64,000 bases of DNA, taken from positions 1-64,000 of the forward strand of contig BRXU01000029.1 in NCBI GenBank assembly GCA_030267565.1, read 5' to 3'. Below are positions 24,407 to 33,079 of this stretch, in pieces. Both the position numbers and the translations under genes were made by a program. Under the pieces are notes generated by a model, which saw only the letters and a list, made by a program, of their open reading frames with translations, was not told the DNA's origin and ran no database searches. The stretch's first letter is position 1. The number at the start of each line of letters is the position of its first letter. The stretch is from Pleodorina starrii (Eukaryota > Chlorophyta > Chlorophyceae > Chlamydomonadales > Volvocaceae).

Positions 24407-27400
24407 TTATCTTCTTTTCAGCCGTTTGGACCGTCGAAGCGGTTGGTTCGGCTGTTCTTGTTCGGGAATGTGCCGCTTTTGGGTTTGGGGTTGGGGCTGG
24501 GCAGGTGCATTCCTGCAGCTTTTGTACTCGTCCAAGAGGGTCGCATGGCGCGTTCCCTTGCGCTGCGCCTCTGGGAGTGTTGTTTCATATGCCTCCAGCT
24601 CGTGTTCCACGGGTGCGGACTCGCGAAGATTCGCTTCAGGCTCCCAGCTGTTATCCGTAGCTGGAAAGCCGTGCCATTTGACAAAGTATTCCCGCCGGTG
24701 CTTGCCGCGACCGATAGGAACGTCTTTGTGATCCACAATGGCCTCAATCGCCCAATAGTCTTCGCCGCCTAGATTGAAGGCTGGCGGTGGGGGTGTTCTG
24801 CCGTCCGACTTGTAGTGTCGCAAAAGCGAAACGTGAAACACTGGGTGTACGCGCATCTCAGGAGGCAAGTCTAGCTTCGCTGCTACCGGGGTAACCATTT
24901 TCAGAATGCGAAACGGCCCGATGTAGCGCGGCATGAGCTTGCGCGTTCCAGGGGTTTTGAACGTAATGTTCTTGGTGTGGAGCAACACTTCTTGACCCTC
25001 GGCGAACGCGACCACCTTCCGGCGGCGGTCAGCGAACGTCTTTTGTCGTTCCTGCGCAGCTTGCAGGCACGCCTTTGCCTTCGCGAGTCGTTCGCGTAAG
25101 TTGGACTCAAAAGATGCGGCAGCCGGCACTTTGGTAGGCAATTGGAGATCAGCCGGGGTGCGTGGCTGTCGTCCACCATTCAGCATGAACGGAGTTGTGC
25201 CTATCGATACCTGCTTGGAGCTGTTTATGGCAAACTCAACAAGCGGTAGATGTTTGTCCCAGTCGTCTTGCAACGGGGAAATGTAGTGCCGTAGCGTCTC
25301 CTCGAGGAGACGGTTCATCCGTTCCGTCTGGCCATCGGTTTGTGGATGAAACGCCGTGCTCATGTAAAGTTGAGTACCAAGTAGGCGTGTTACTTCTGTC
25401 CAAAACTTGCTCGTAAACCGAGGATCACGGTCCGAAACAATGTTTTTGGGTAAACCGTGTTGCTTGAAGACAGTTGACACGAACAGGTGCGCCAAGTCTT
25501 CTGCTGTGACGGATGTGTGTGTGGCAGCAAAGTGGGTCATCTTGCTGAGCCGGTCCACAAACACTACAATCGCGTCGTGCCCATCTTGCGTGGTTGGCAG
25601 CTGTGTAATCAGATCCATTGATACGCTTTCCCACACTCCCTGCGGGATCGGGAGAGGTTGCAGTAGACCCCCCGGCTTCTGATTAAGGGGTTTGTTGCGC
25701 TGGCACTTTGGGCAGGAAGCAACATACTGTTGCACGTCTGTGTGGAGACCAGGCCACCAGAACCGTTTTGCGATCGCGTCTTGGGTGCGGTGTGCACCGG
25801 GATGCCCACTGAACGGAGTGTCATGGTACTCCCTCAGGATTTGCGTGCGCAGCTGTGGGACATTGGGTACGACTATCTGATTACCGTGGTACCAGAACCC
25901 GTCCTTTCGTTTTAACTGCAACCGTGCTGCCTTCGGTTTCTTAAACCAGGGATCTCCAGCATATCCCTCACGAATGAGTCTGCCAATGTCGCTACCCGTA
26001 AGCGCAGTGGCAAGCACCGATAGCACTGCCTCATGTACCCTGCTTAGTGGGTCTGCCACGTTTGTTCGACCCGGACGGTACTCCCACTTCATGCCACTGA
26101 AGCGCTGTAAGTACTCCATCCACCTTGCTTGTCTCCGCGACAGCAAGCCAGCTCCGCGCTGCTCATGCAAATACACCAGGGGGTTGTGATCGGTCAACAG
26201 AAGAAATTCACTTCCCTCTAGGTAACAGCGCCACTCTTGGAGTGCGTGAATTACTCCAAGGCATTCCTGATCCGTGGTCGTGTAGTTGTATTCTGCACTA
26301 GTAAATTTCTTACTAGTGTAGGCTACGGGGTGGCCGTTCTGCATAAGTACGGCGCCCGTTCCGTTAACCGACGCGTCGGACCAGACCTCGAAAGGTTTGT
26401 CGAGCTGTGGTAGGGCGAGGACAGGTGCGTTGCTCAAGGCGAATTTGATGCCATCAAATGCAGCTTGGCATTTGGGCGACCAGATGAAGGGCACTTTCAC
26501 ACTGGTTAAAGCTGTCAAGGGCGATGCCAGCCCCGAATACCCCTGTATGAAGCGTCTGAAATAGTTGGCAAGGCCTAGGAATTCGCGCAATTTGCGAACA
26601 TCTTTGGGAACAGGCCAATTTTGTACTGTTGCGATTTTAGAATCGTCGACTTTCAGACCTTCGCGGCTCACAATGTGGCCGAGGAATTTCAACTGTGGCT
26701 TGTTGAATTCACATTTGGACAGCTTTGCCTTGAACTGGTGCTCTCTGAGCAGTTGAAGCACGGTACGAAGGTGCTGTACATGCTCTTCCGGTGTTTTGCT
26801 GAACACCAGGATGTCGTCTAAGTATACCAGCACGAATTTGCCGATATGCTTAGCAAATATGCCATTCATCACTGACTGAAATGTTGCAGGCGCGTTGGTC
26901 AGTCCAAAGCAAAGCACCCTGAATTGGTATTGACCCATTCCCGGAGCGATAAAGCCAGTCTTCTCGACGTCTTTATCAGTAATTCGGATCTGATAATAGC
27001 CTTGCTGGAGGTCAAGCGAGGAAAACACTCGCGCACCTTGTAGCGTATCGAAAATTTCAGTGATGTTAGGCATGGGATACCGCCGTTTCACCGTGAGCTT
27101 ATTTAACGCCCGGAAGTCAAGGCACAAACGGAGCTCGCCGTTTGGTTTCTGGACGAATAGGATTGGCGCCCCAAAGGGAGAATTGGAGGGCTCAATGAAA
27201 CCTTTCGCCAGAAGATCTGTGACCTGTTTTCGTACCTCTTGCATTTCATTTGGTGAAAGCCTGTACATACGCTTGGCTGGCGGTTCCGCGTTCGGCACGA
27301 GAGGAATTGTGTGACCAATACCGCGGTCTGGCGGCAGTCCTTGGAGCTCTTCAAAAACGTCCTTGTATTCATCAATTAGCGCCTGTATATCCTGGTCCGG

Positions 27401-28648
27401 TGCCAGGTCGTCGGGAGCACTGCCCGGTGTGCTCTGGACTGCTGCGGCGAGCGTTGCATCGCCGTTGGACGTCGGCTCCTTGCGCACTATCATGAGATAA
27501 CTGCGCGCTCCTCGTGCAATACTCTTGGCTGCTTGTTTTGCCGAGAGTATGTTGGTAGCTGATTCTGACAGCTGAGGTAATGCCACATTAAGCCACGGGT
27601 CTCCAAAGTCGGAGCCTTCCGCCCCGTGCTGGGCATACTGCGGGGTGAGGGTGAGGTTTGCGCCGTTGTGCGAAATTGTGAGGGTGTCCTTGCTGTAGTC
27701 GAGCTTGGCTTGCCTAAGCTTGAGCCAGTCTGTGCTCAGAATAATTTGCACCCCTGGGACGCCCTCTTTCAGCACGAGCAGAGTAATCCGCTCCGTGTGT
27801 TTTCCAATTCGCAAGCGCAGTCTGACTTCTCCGAGAAGTCTGGTCGTTTCGCCTGACGCAACCCGTACGGAGGATATGCGTGACGAACGAACCCTGAGGA
27901 CTAGCTGTTTAACGGTCGTTTGATCGACGAAGCCGTGCGCTAACCCGTTGCAACAAGCACCGCTGTCGACGAGAATATTTACGGGTTTTGCTTCCGCGTA
28001 TCCGTCGAAAGTCATTGTGTAAGAGCTTCCTGGTCGCAGTACGTTGAGCTTCGCTGATTCGGTTGGTGGATCCCACCAGAGTTGAATCGGCCATAAGCTT
28101 TCTGGCAATTCCTTTCGCACTCCCTCTGCGTCAGGAACCGAAAGCAACTTTGAGCCCGGAGCGTAGGTTTTATAAAGCCTATATCCCGCTGCTCGAAAAA
28201 ATTGCTCAACATGCGGCCATTGAGGCGCGACAAACATCGCTGCCGTACTGCTCGGTGCTTTTGCTTTGCACTTGGTGTAATGCTGCTGCCATTCCCGGAT
28301 TTGAGTATAGGGAGGGTGAGCCCAAACGATTTCCCCCGAGACATCTTGGTCGAAGAAGGAACGTTCAGGACAGGCAAAGCGGTTACACAAGCTATTACTG
28401 CCGTCATTGTTCGCCGCGGCATCGTATGTGAACTTCTTCTCCAGTTCACCCTCAATCCGTCGAAATTCATCCAACGAAAACATACGATCCGAAAATTCGC
28501 CTTGCGGCGGTGGCGGAAGCAAATCACTCGTGTCGGCTACAGCTTGCACGGTCTGTGGCACCCCATCCTCAGAGGTTTCACGCGCCAACACCGCCGCAAG
28601 CTTAGGTTCGTCTGAACCCGCCGCTCTCCCTTCACGCTTGCCGGACCC
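24407..28648 (-). CDS. pol: Pol polyprotein: Dam-like domain, protease, RT, RNase H, integrase, chromodomain
   Basis: This is the open frame that continues gag after its TGA: 1413 codons counted from the base after the stop. In that numbering, residues 73-147 resemble phage N6-adenine methyltransferases (YDAAA, SLCNRF, then AHPPY at 110-114 in the place of the NPPY motif). The aspartic protease has DSG at 228-230. Reverse transcriptase spans about 455-660 with YLDD at 609-612. RNase H has D758, E795, D820 and D866. The integrase has a zinc site H942/H949/C979/C982 and a core triad D1012, D1073, E1109, with 60 and 35 residues between them. A GPF motif lies at 1244-1246 and a chromodomain at about 1298-1344; the basic tail ends KRLKRR. 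No ATG starts the frame, so expression most likely needs readthrough of the gag stop. All catalytic residues are present except the unusual first residue of the methyltransferase motif. Confidence 0.95.
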   Translation of the reverse strand, partial: GSGKREGRAAGSDEPKLAAVLARETSEDGVPQTVQAVADTSDLLPPPPQGEFSDRMFSLDEFRRIEGELEKKFTYDAAANNDGSNSLCNRFACPERSFFDQDVSGEIVWAHPPYTQIREWQQHYTKCKAKAPSSTAAMFVAPQWPHVEQFFRAAGYRLYKTYAPGSKLLSVPDAEGVRKELPESLWPIQLWWDPPTESAKLNVLRPGSSYTMTFDGYAEAKPVNILVDSGACCNGLAHGFVDQTTVKQLVLRVRSSRISSVRVASGETTRLLGEVRLRLRIGKHTERITLLVLKEGVPGVQIILSTDWLKLRQAKLDYSKDTLTISHNGANLTLTPQYAQHGAEGSDFGDPWLNVALPQLSESATNILSAKQAAKSIARGARSYLMIVRKEPTSNGDATLAAAVQSTPGSAPDDLAPDQDIQALIDEYKDVFEELQGLPPDRGIGHTIPLVPNAEPPAKRMYRLSPNEMQEVRKQVTDLLAKGFIEPSNSPFGAPILFVQKPNGELRLCLDFRALNKLTVKRRYPMPNITEIFDTLQGARVFSSLDLQQGYYQIRITDKDVEKTGFIAPGMGQYQFRVLCFGLTNAPATFQSVMNGIFAKHIGKFVLVYLDDILVFSKTPEEHVQHLRTVLQLLREHQFKAKLSKCEFNKPQLKFLGHIVSREGLKVDDSKIATVQNWPVPKDVRKLREFLGLANYFRRFIQGYSGLASPLTALTSVKVPFIWSPKCQAAFDGIKFALSNAPVLALPQLDKPFEVWSDASVNGTGAVLMQNGHPVAYTSKKFTSAEYNYTTTDQECLGVIHALQEWRCYLEGSEFLLLTDHNPLVYLHEQRGAGLLSRRQARWMEYLQRFSGMKWEYRPGRTNVADPLSRVHEAVLSVLATALTGSDIGRLIREGYAGDPWFKKPKAARLQLKRKDGFWYHGNQIVVPNVPQLRTQILREYHDTPFSGHPGAHRTQDAIAKRFWWPGLHTDVQQYVASCPKCQRNKPLNQKPGGLLQPLPIPQGVWESVSMDLITQLPTTQDGHDAIVVFVDRLSKMTHFAATHTSVTAEDLAHLFVSTVFKQHGLPKNIVSDRDPRFTSKFWTEVTRLLGTQLYMSTAFHPQTDGQTERMNRLLEETLRHYISPLQDDWDKHLPLVEFAINSSKQVSIGTTPFMLNGGRQPRTPADLQLPTKVPAAASFESNLRERLAKAKACLQAAQERQKTFADRRRKVVAFAEGQEVLLHTKNITFKTPGTRKLMPRYIGPFRILKMVTPVAAKLDLPPEMRVHPVFHVSLLRHYKSDGRTPPPPAFNLGGEDYWAIEAIVDHKDVPIGRGKHRREYFVKWHGFPATDNSWEPEANLRESAPVEHELEAYETTLPEAQRKGTRHATLLDEYKSCRNAPAQPQPQTQKRHIPEQEQPNQPLRRSKRLKRR

Positions 28649-28651
28649 TCA
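28596..28651 (-). promoter_or_regulatory. In-frame UGA with downstream stem-loop: candidate gag-pol readthrough signal
   Basis: Gag ends at TGA (28651-28649), and pol continues in the same frame with no further stop. Seven bases after the stop, GCAAGC (28641-28636) can pair with GCTTGC (28601-28596). Inside that, GGGTTC (28619-28614) pairs with GAACCT (28609-28604) around a 4-base AGAC loop. A structure about 8 nt past a leaky stop is the arrangement known from murine leukaemia virus gag-pol. The degenerate copy keeps the TGA at 1270-1272 and most of the outer stem. Function is inferred, not shown. Confidence 0.6.
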
Positions 28652-30961
28652 CTCCTGCATCTGGGATGGGTCCTGCCGACTCTGGCCTCGGCCTCCCCGG
28701 CCACCACCGCGCCCGCCCCCGTTGCCGAACCGGCCGCCACCGCGGCCTCCCTTCCGCTCGTTGTGGTTAAACCGCGGCGGCTTGCCCGCGATTTGAAGAA
28801 CGCGGTCGCATTCGCCGCTCGCCTTATGGGCCTTGATGTCATCTCTCAAGAGCCCACAGTCGCGGCAGTTAATTGGCGGCCGCTTTTGCTGGCGGTCCTG
28901 TTTTTTGGACAGTTTGTTACGGGGGGTGGAAACAAAATTTAAGTTCGCGGATTTCAAGTTAGCAACTCGCATCCGGATTTCCTGTCCCAGGGCGAACTCA
29001 ATTAAGTCATCCAGGCGTTTCCAGTCGCGACCGGCTGCGTCGGTAGCGCACCATTTGCGCATCGACGGAGGAAGGCCGTGCACGTACCAAGTGACCATTT
29101 CTACTTGCGTCATGCTACGCGCATCTCGAATAATATCGCGGAAACGCTGCGTGTACTCTTGCACGCGTTCGCTAGATTTCATGTTATGCTCCCCGGCAAA
29201 CAAACGGTCGCGCACTTCTTGCTCGGTATGACGGCGCACATCCCCATATTGCAAAAGGAATGCAGCTCGCAATGCAGGCAAAGTGAGGACCTCATTTTTG
29301 TCGGTGTACGACTTTAGTAATGCCTGGCCCCACTCCTGCGCTTTTCCCGTCAACCAGAAAACGAAGTGCTGAGTCGGTGCCAGCCCGCTAGTTTCCATGT
29401 ATTGAACGAGGGAATCAAACCATGTCTGTGTGCACGAGATGTGCGTGTCGGTTTTCCCGTGGAACTTAACAGGGACAGGCAATTTTCGACCCGAGCCCAC
29501 CTCACTGTGGGTGCCGTTCATGTTGCCGGAAGCCTGGGCGCGCCCCGCCACATGGGCGTAGTTGGGCGGCAACGGCAGCTGCGCCGCCGGAGCTGCGGCG
29601 TGGCCCGCGGCCGGCTGCTGCTCCAGTGGCTGCTGCTGCAACCTGGGCTCGAAGAACACCGCCGGCGGCATGTCCGGGTTCGCCGCCGCGGCCGCCTGCA
29701 GGTAAGAGACGGCCGGCCGCGGAGCGCCGTTGCTGGGCCCTGGGCCGCTCTGTGCGCTCTGGTGCGCCTGCTTCCGGTTGTCCAGGGCCCGGAACGTCTC
29801 CTTGCGTGCCCAGGTAACGAACTCGTCGTCCGGCTTGCCGTGGATGCCGGACTGCCGGAGTCCCTCCACCACCGATTCCCAGATCAACCTGAACGCGTCG
29901 CTGAACGTCGTGTCGTACAGCAGGTCGGCCATCCGCCAAATGTCGCGGACGGCGAGGGGACGGATCTCCCTGATCTGGGCGGCGTACAGGCCGCGGGTGG
30001 TGGGGTACCGCGGCTGCTCGGGCGCGGAGCCCTCCCCGGGGGAGCCCGCAGCCGCCTGCTGCTGCACGCCGCCCGCCTGAGCCGCGGCGCCGTTGCTGGG
30101 CGCTGCGTTCTGGGGCGGCTGCTGCACGTTGTTGCCGGCCGGCTGCTGTCCGTCGGGAAGCTGCTCCCCGCGGTCGCTCCCGCCCTGGCGGCGAGCTGGG
30201 CTCGCCGCCCGGCGGCGAGCCTCCTCCTGGCCCGGCCCCGCGTTCCATGCCTGCTGGTCCTTCAGCAGCGCGTCGAACTCGCGCTCCGCCTGCCGCTGCG
30301 CCCGCTTGGCCAGCTTCGAAGCCTTGCGCCGCTCCTTCTGGGAGCGCTTGGCCTTGCCGTCCTGCGACGAGGACGAGCTGCTGGCGGTCTCAGCGGAGTC
30401 CGACACGATGGACGAGGCTGATGCCGAGGTAGTTGGAGCCGATTTGTCCGCCTTGCGCTTGCAGCGCTGGCGGGCTTCGGCGTCCTTGCGCCGCTTCTCC
30501 TTCAGCTTCTTGATCTCCCTGGCATTGTTGTCCTGCTGCACGAGGAGCTTCTTCACCATCGCCATGAGCTCAGCGACGGTGTGGGTCTCCTGACCCTCAG
30601 CGGCCTGGTTATCGGCCAGGCCGAGCTCCTTAACAGCGTTGGCCAACTCGGAGGCCTCCTGTGGGTCGTCCGAAAGAATATTGCCATCATCAGAGAAGCG
30701 AATATGTTTCTTAGGAACGGCTTTGGCCCGCCTAGCGGGACTATGCTTGTGATCGTCGGCGATCACGCGACTGGACTTGACCCTCGCTCGGGTCTTAGCG
30801 TAAAGCGAACCAATGGTTTGCTTTTTGATCTGCTTTTTGCCCTTCTTCTTTTTGATGGGCCTCACCGGAGCGGGGTTGAGGTCGGCGACCTCAGCCGACT
30901 CATCGGCGGCGGCGCGCGGCGCGGCCGCGAGCTCGCCCGTCTCCTTGGAGTGAGAAGACAT
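28649..30961 (-). CDS. gag: Gag structural protein, 770 aa
   Basis: Gag would form the virus-like particle and bind the element's RNA. The ATG at 30961 lies 12 bases past the primer binding site and is the first in the leader. Residues 30-90 are lysine/arginine-rich. About 130-235 is charged and helical, likely coiled coil. About 250-490 is low-complexity Ala/Pro/Gln. About 498-665 has the look of a retrotransposon capsid domain (PVKFHG start, FWLTGKAQEW, then YTQRFRDI). A cysteine-histidine cluster C699, C702, H712, C718 is spaced C-x2-C-x9-H-x5-C, longer than the classical retroviral knuckle (C-x2-C-x4-H-x4-C). An RGG-rich tail (about 738-759) should bind RNA. The frame ends in TGA followed directly by pol in the same frame. 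Confidence 0.93.
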   Translation of the reverse strand: MSSHSKETGELAAAPRAAADESAEVADLNPAPVRPIKKKKGKKQIKKQTIGSLYAKTRARVKSSRVIADDHKHSPARRAKAVPKKHIRFSDDGNILSDDPQEASELANAVKELGLADNQAAEGQETHTVAELMAMVKKLLVQQDNNAREIKKLKEKRRKDAEARQRCKRKADKSAPTTSASASSIVSDSAETASSSSSSQDGKAKRSQKERRKASKLAKRAQRQAEREFDALLKDQQAWNAGPGQEEARRRAASPARRQGGSDRGEQLPDGQQPAGNNVQQPPQNAAPSNGAAAQAGGVQQQAAAGSPGEGSAPEQPRYPTTRGLYAAQIREIRPLAVRDIWRMADLLYDTTFSDAFRLIWESVVEGLRQSGIHGKPDDEFVTWARKETFRALDNRKQAHQSAQSGPGPSNGAPRPAVSYLQAAAAANPDMPPAVFFEPRLQQQPLEQQPAAGHAAAPAAQLPLPPNYAHVAGRAQASGNMNGTHSEVGSGRKLPVPVKFHGKTDTHISCTQTWFDSLVQYMETSGLAPTQHFVFWLTGKAQEWGQALLKSYTDKNEVLTLPALRAAFLLQYGDVRRHTEQEVRDRLFAGEHNMKSSERVQEYTQRFRDIIRDARSMTQVEMVTWYVHGLPPSMRKWCATDAAGRDWKRLDDLIEFALGQEIRMRVANLKSANLNFVSTPRNKLSKKQDRQQKRPPINCRDCGLLRDDIKAHKASGECDRVLQIAGKPPRFNHNERKGGRGGGRFGNGGGRGGGRGGRGQSRQDPSQMQE

Positions 30962-30973
30962 CGCAAAGGTAAC

Positions 30974-30991
30974 CTGGATACGAGGATACCA
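30974..30991 (-). other. Primer binding site
   Basis: On the minus strand, one base after the 5' LTR, the sequence TGGTATCCTCGTATCCAG begins with the TGG expected to pair with a tRNA CCA end. I could not match the rest to a specific tRNA with confidence. An internal tRNA fragment may be the primer. Confidence 0.7.
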
Positions 30992-31052
30992 CTGTAATGA
31001 ATGAGATTCTATCTTAGGCTGCCGAGTGGCAGACCTGTGCGGAAGCGTGGAT

Positions 31053-31059
31053 CTTTATA
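31053..31059 (-). promoter_or_regulatory. TATA-like box in the 5' LTR
   Basis: TATAAAG on the minus strand lies about 60 bases before the LTR end, giving a likely start near 31025 and a short R-U5. The degenerate LTR keeps TATAAAA at the same place. Confidence 0.55.
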
Positions 31060-31090
31060 CCTTAAGCGAGTGAGATGTAAACGGAAGTAT

Positions 31091-31152
31091 GGGCCTAGCC
31101 AGGTATTGAACCTGGACCGCAGTGTGTAAGCAATGGCACCATGCCCTAGCCC
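31091..31152 (-). other. tRNA-like fold inside the LTR (62 nt)
   Basis: Read on the minus strand, GGGCTAG at the start can pair with CTAGGCCC at the end, with one bulged base. GGCA-TGG-TGCC forms a D-arm-like hairpin. CCAGG TTCAATA CCTGG (31115-31099) is a perfect T-arm with a seven-base loop and contains the B-box-like GGTTCAATACC. The twin lies at 24056-24117. The degenerate LTR keeps the hairpin loop and both ends, with one base inserted beside the stem. Confidence 0.55.
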
Positions 31153-31394
31153 GACGAGCTTTTCTACTTCACGGCCCTCGCCAAGCCGCGTGCCGTATCG
31201 TGATACGACAGATCAAGTATCTTCTGTGTTCTCTCTGAGAACTCCTCCAACTAGTGACACACCACACTAGTCTTTGGACTGTATTAATATTTATTATTAA
31301 TATGTCTGATTCTGTTACTTTGAAGGTTCACGTTGTTACGTGACCAACGGGTCGGACCCGCGCGTCGCGCTAAGTCCGGAATCCCCGTCTTACA

Positions 31395-31399
31395 CCGGT
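31395..31399. repeat. Target site duplication, right copy (CCGGT)
   Basis: It matches 23953-23957 and directly follows the LTR end. The next satellite unit is an 8-mer, so the array phase changes at the insertion. Confidence 0.75.
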
Positions 31400-32127
31400 G
31401 GCCCGGTGGCCGGTGGCCGGTGGCCGGTGGCCGGTGGCCGGTGGCCGGTGGCCGGTGGCCGGTGGCCGGTGGCCGGTGGCCGGTGGCCGGTGGCCGGTGG
31501 CCGGTGGCCGGTGGCCGGTGGCCGGTGGCCGGTGGCCGGTGGCCGGTGGCCGGTGGCCGGTGGCCGGTGGCCGGTGGCCGGTGGCCGGTGGCCGGTGGCC
31601 GGTGGCCGGTGGCCGGTGGCCGGTGGCCGGTGGCCGGTGGCCGGTGGCCGGTGGCCGGTGGCCGGTGGCCGGTGGCCGGTGGCCGGTGGCCGGTGGCCGG
31701 TGGCCGGTGGCCGGTGGCCGGTGGCCGGTGGCCGGTGGCCGGTGGCCGGTGGCCGGTGGCCGGTGGCCGGTGGCCGGTGGCCGGTGGCCGGTGGCCGGTG
31801 GCCGGTGGCCGGTGGCCGGTGGCCGGTGGCCGGTGGCCGGTGGCCGGTGGCCGGTGGCCGGTGGCCGGTGGCCGGTGGCCGGTGGCCGGTGGCCGGTGGC
31901 CGGTGGCCGGTGGCCGGTGGCCGGTGGCCGGTGGCCGGTGGCCGGTGGCCGGTGGCCGGTGGCCGGTGGCCGGTGGCCGGTGGCCGGTGGCCGGTGGCCG
32001 GTGGCCGGTGGCCGGTGGCCGGTGGCCGGTGGCCGGTGGCCGGTGGCCGGTGGCCGGTGGCCGGTGGCCGGTGGCCGGTGGCCGGTGGCCGGTGGCCGGT
32101 GGCCGGTGGCCGGTGGCCGGTGGCCGG
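31400..32127. repeat. (GGTGGCC)n heptamer satellite, about 104 units
   Basis: A nearly perfect array, the continuation of the block that the retroelement split at 23957. Confidence 0.97.
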
Positions 32128-33079
32128 TGCCCGGTGCCCGGTGCCCGGTGCCCGGTGCCCGGTGCCCGGTGCCCGGTGCCCGGTGCCCGGTGCCCGGTGC
32201 CCGGTGCCCGGTGCCCGGTGCCCGGTGCCCGGTGCCCGGTGCCCGGTGCCCGGTGCCCGGTGCCCGGTGCCCGGTGCCCGGTGCCCGGTGCCCGGTGCCC
32301 GGTGCCCGGTGCCCGGTGCCCGGTGCCCGGTGCCCGGTGCCCGGTGCCCGGTGCCCGGTGCCCGGTGCCCGGTGCCCGGTGCCCGGTGCCCGGTGCCCGG
32401 TGCCCGGTGCCCGGTGCCCGGTGCCCGGTGCCCGGTGCCCGGTGCCCGGTGCCCGGTGCCCGGTGCCCGGTGCCCGGTGCCCGGTGCCCGGTGCCCGGTG
32501 CCCGGTGCCCGGTGCCCGGTGCCCGGTGCCCGGTGCCCGGTGCCCGGTGCCCGGTGCCCGGTGCCCGGTGCCCGGTGCCCGGTGCCCGGTGCCCGGTGCC
32601 CGGTGCCCGGTGCCCGGTGCCCGGTGCCCGGTGCCCGGTGCCCGGTGCCCGGTGCCCGGTGCCCGGTGCCCGGTGCCCGGTGCCCGGTGCCCGGTGCCCG
32701 GTGCCCGGTGCCCGGTGCCCGGTGCCCGGTGCCCGGTGCCCGGTGCCCGGTGCCCGGTGCCCGGTGCCCGGTGCCCGGTGCCCGGTGCCCGGTGCCCGGT
32801 GCCCGGTGCCCGGTGCCCGGTGCCCGGTGCCCGGTGCCCGGTGCCCGGTGCCCGGTGCCCGGTGCCCGGTGCCCGGTGCCCGGTGCCCGGTGCCCGGTGC
32901 CCGGTGCCCGGTGCCCGGTGCCCGGTGCCCGGTGCCCGGTGCCCGGTGCCCGGTGCCCGGTGCCCGGTGCCCGGTGCCCGGTGCCCGGTGCCCGGTGCCC
33001 GGTGCCCGGCTGCCCGGTGCCCGGTGCCCGGTGCCCGGTGCCCGGTGCCCGGTGCCCGGTGCCCGGTGCCCGGTGCCCG
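32128..33079. repeat. (GGTGCCC)n heptamer satellite, about 136 units
   Basis: The unit changes abruptly by one base from the block before. One GGCTGCCC step occurs near 33010. The last units alternate with GGTGGCC up to about 33110. Confidence 0.97.

Larger units (their letters stand above)
23958..31394 (-). mobile_element. Intact Ty3/gypsy chromovirus LTR retrotransposon, 7437 bp
   Basis: The element is complete: two 402-bp LTRs (TG...CA ends), primer binding site, gag, pol with every enzymatic domain, polypurine tract and a 5-bp target duplication. I see no difference between the two LTRs, so insertion was recent. The C-terminal chromodomain and the GPY/F-like motif in the integrase place it among chromoviruses, which in other organisms direct insertion to heterochromatin; here it sits in satellite DNA. 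Gag and Pol share one frame, separated by a single TGA. All frames are open, so it may be active. Confidence 0.96.
30993..31394 (-). repeat. 5' LTR of the intact element
   Basis: 402 bp, bounded by TGTAAGAC and CATTACA in element orientation, with the primer binding site next to its end. It matches the 3' LTR base for base as far as I can see. It should carry the promoter of the element. Confidence 0.96.

Noticed and set aside
28591..28660. Frameshift between gag and pol
   Set aside because: Codon positions before and after the gag stop are in the same frame. Only the TGA separates them.
29366..30421. Open frame of 351 codons on the plus strand, antisense to gag
   Set aside because: It is a shadow of the GC-rich, Ala/Pro/Arg-coded gag. 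It has no independent family signature.
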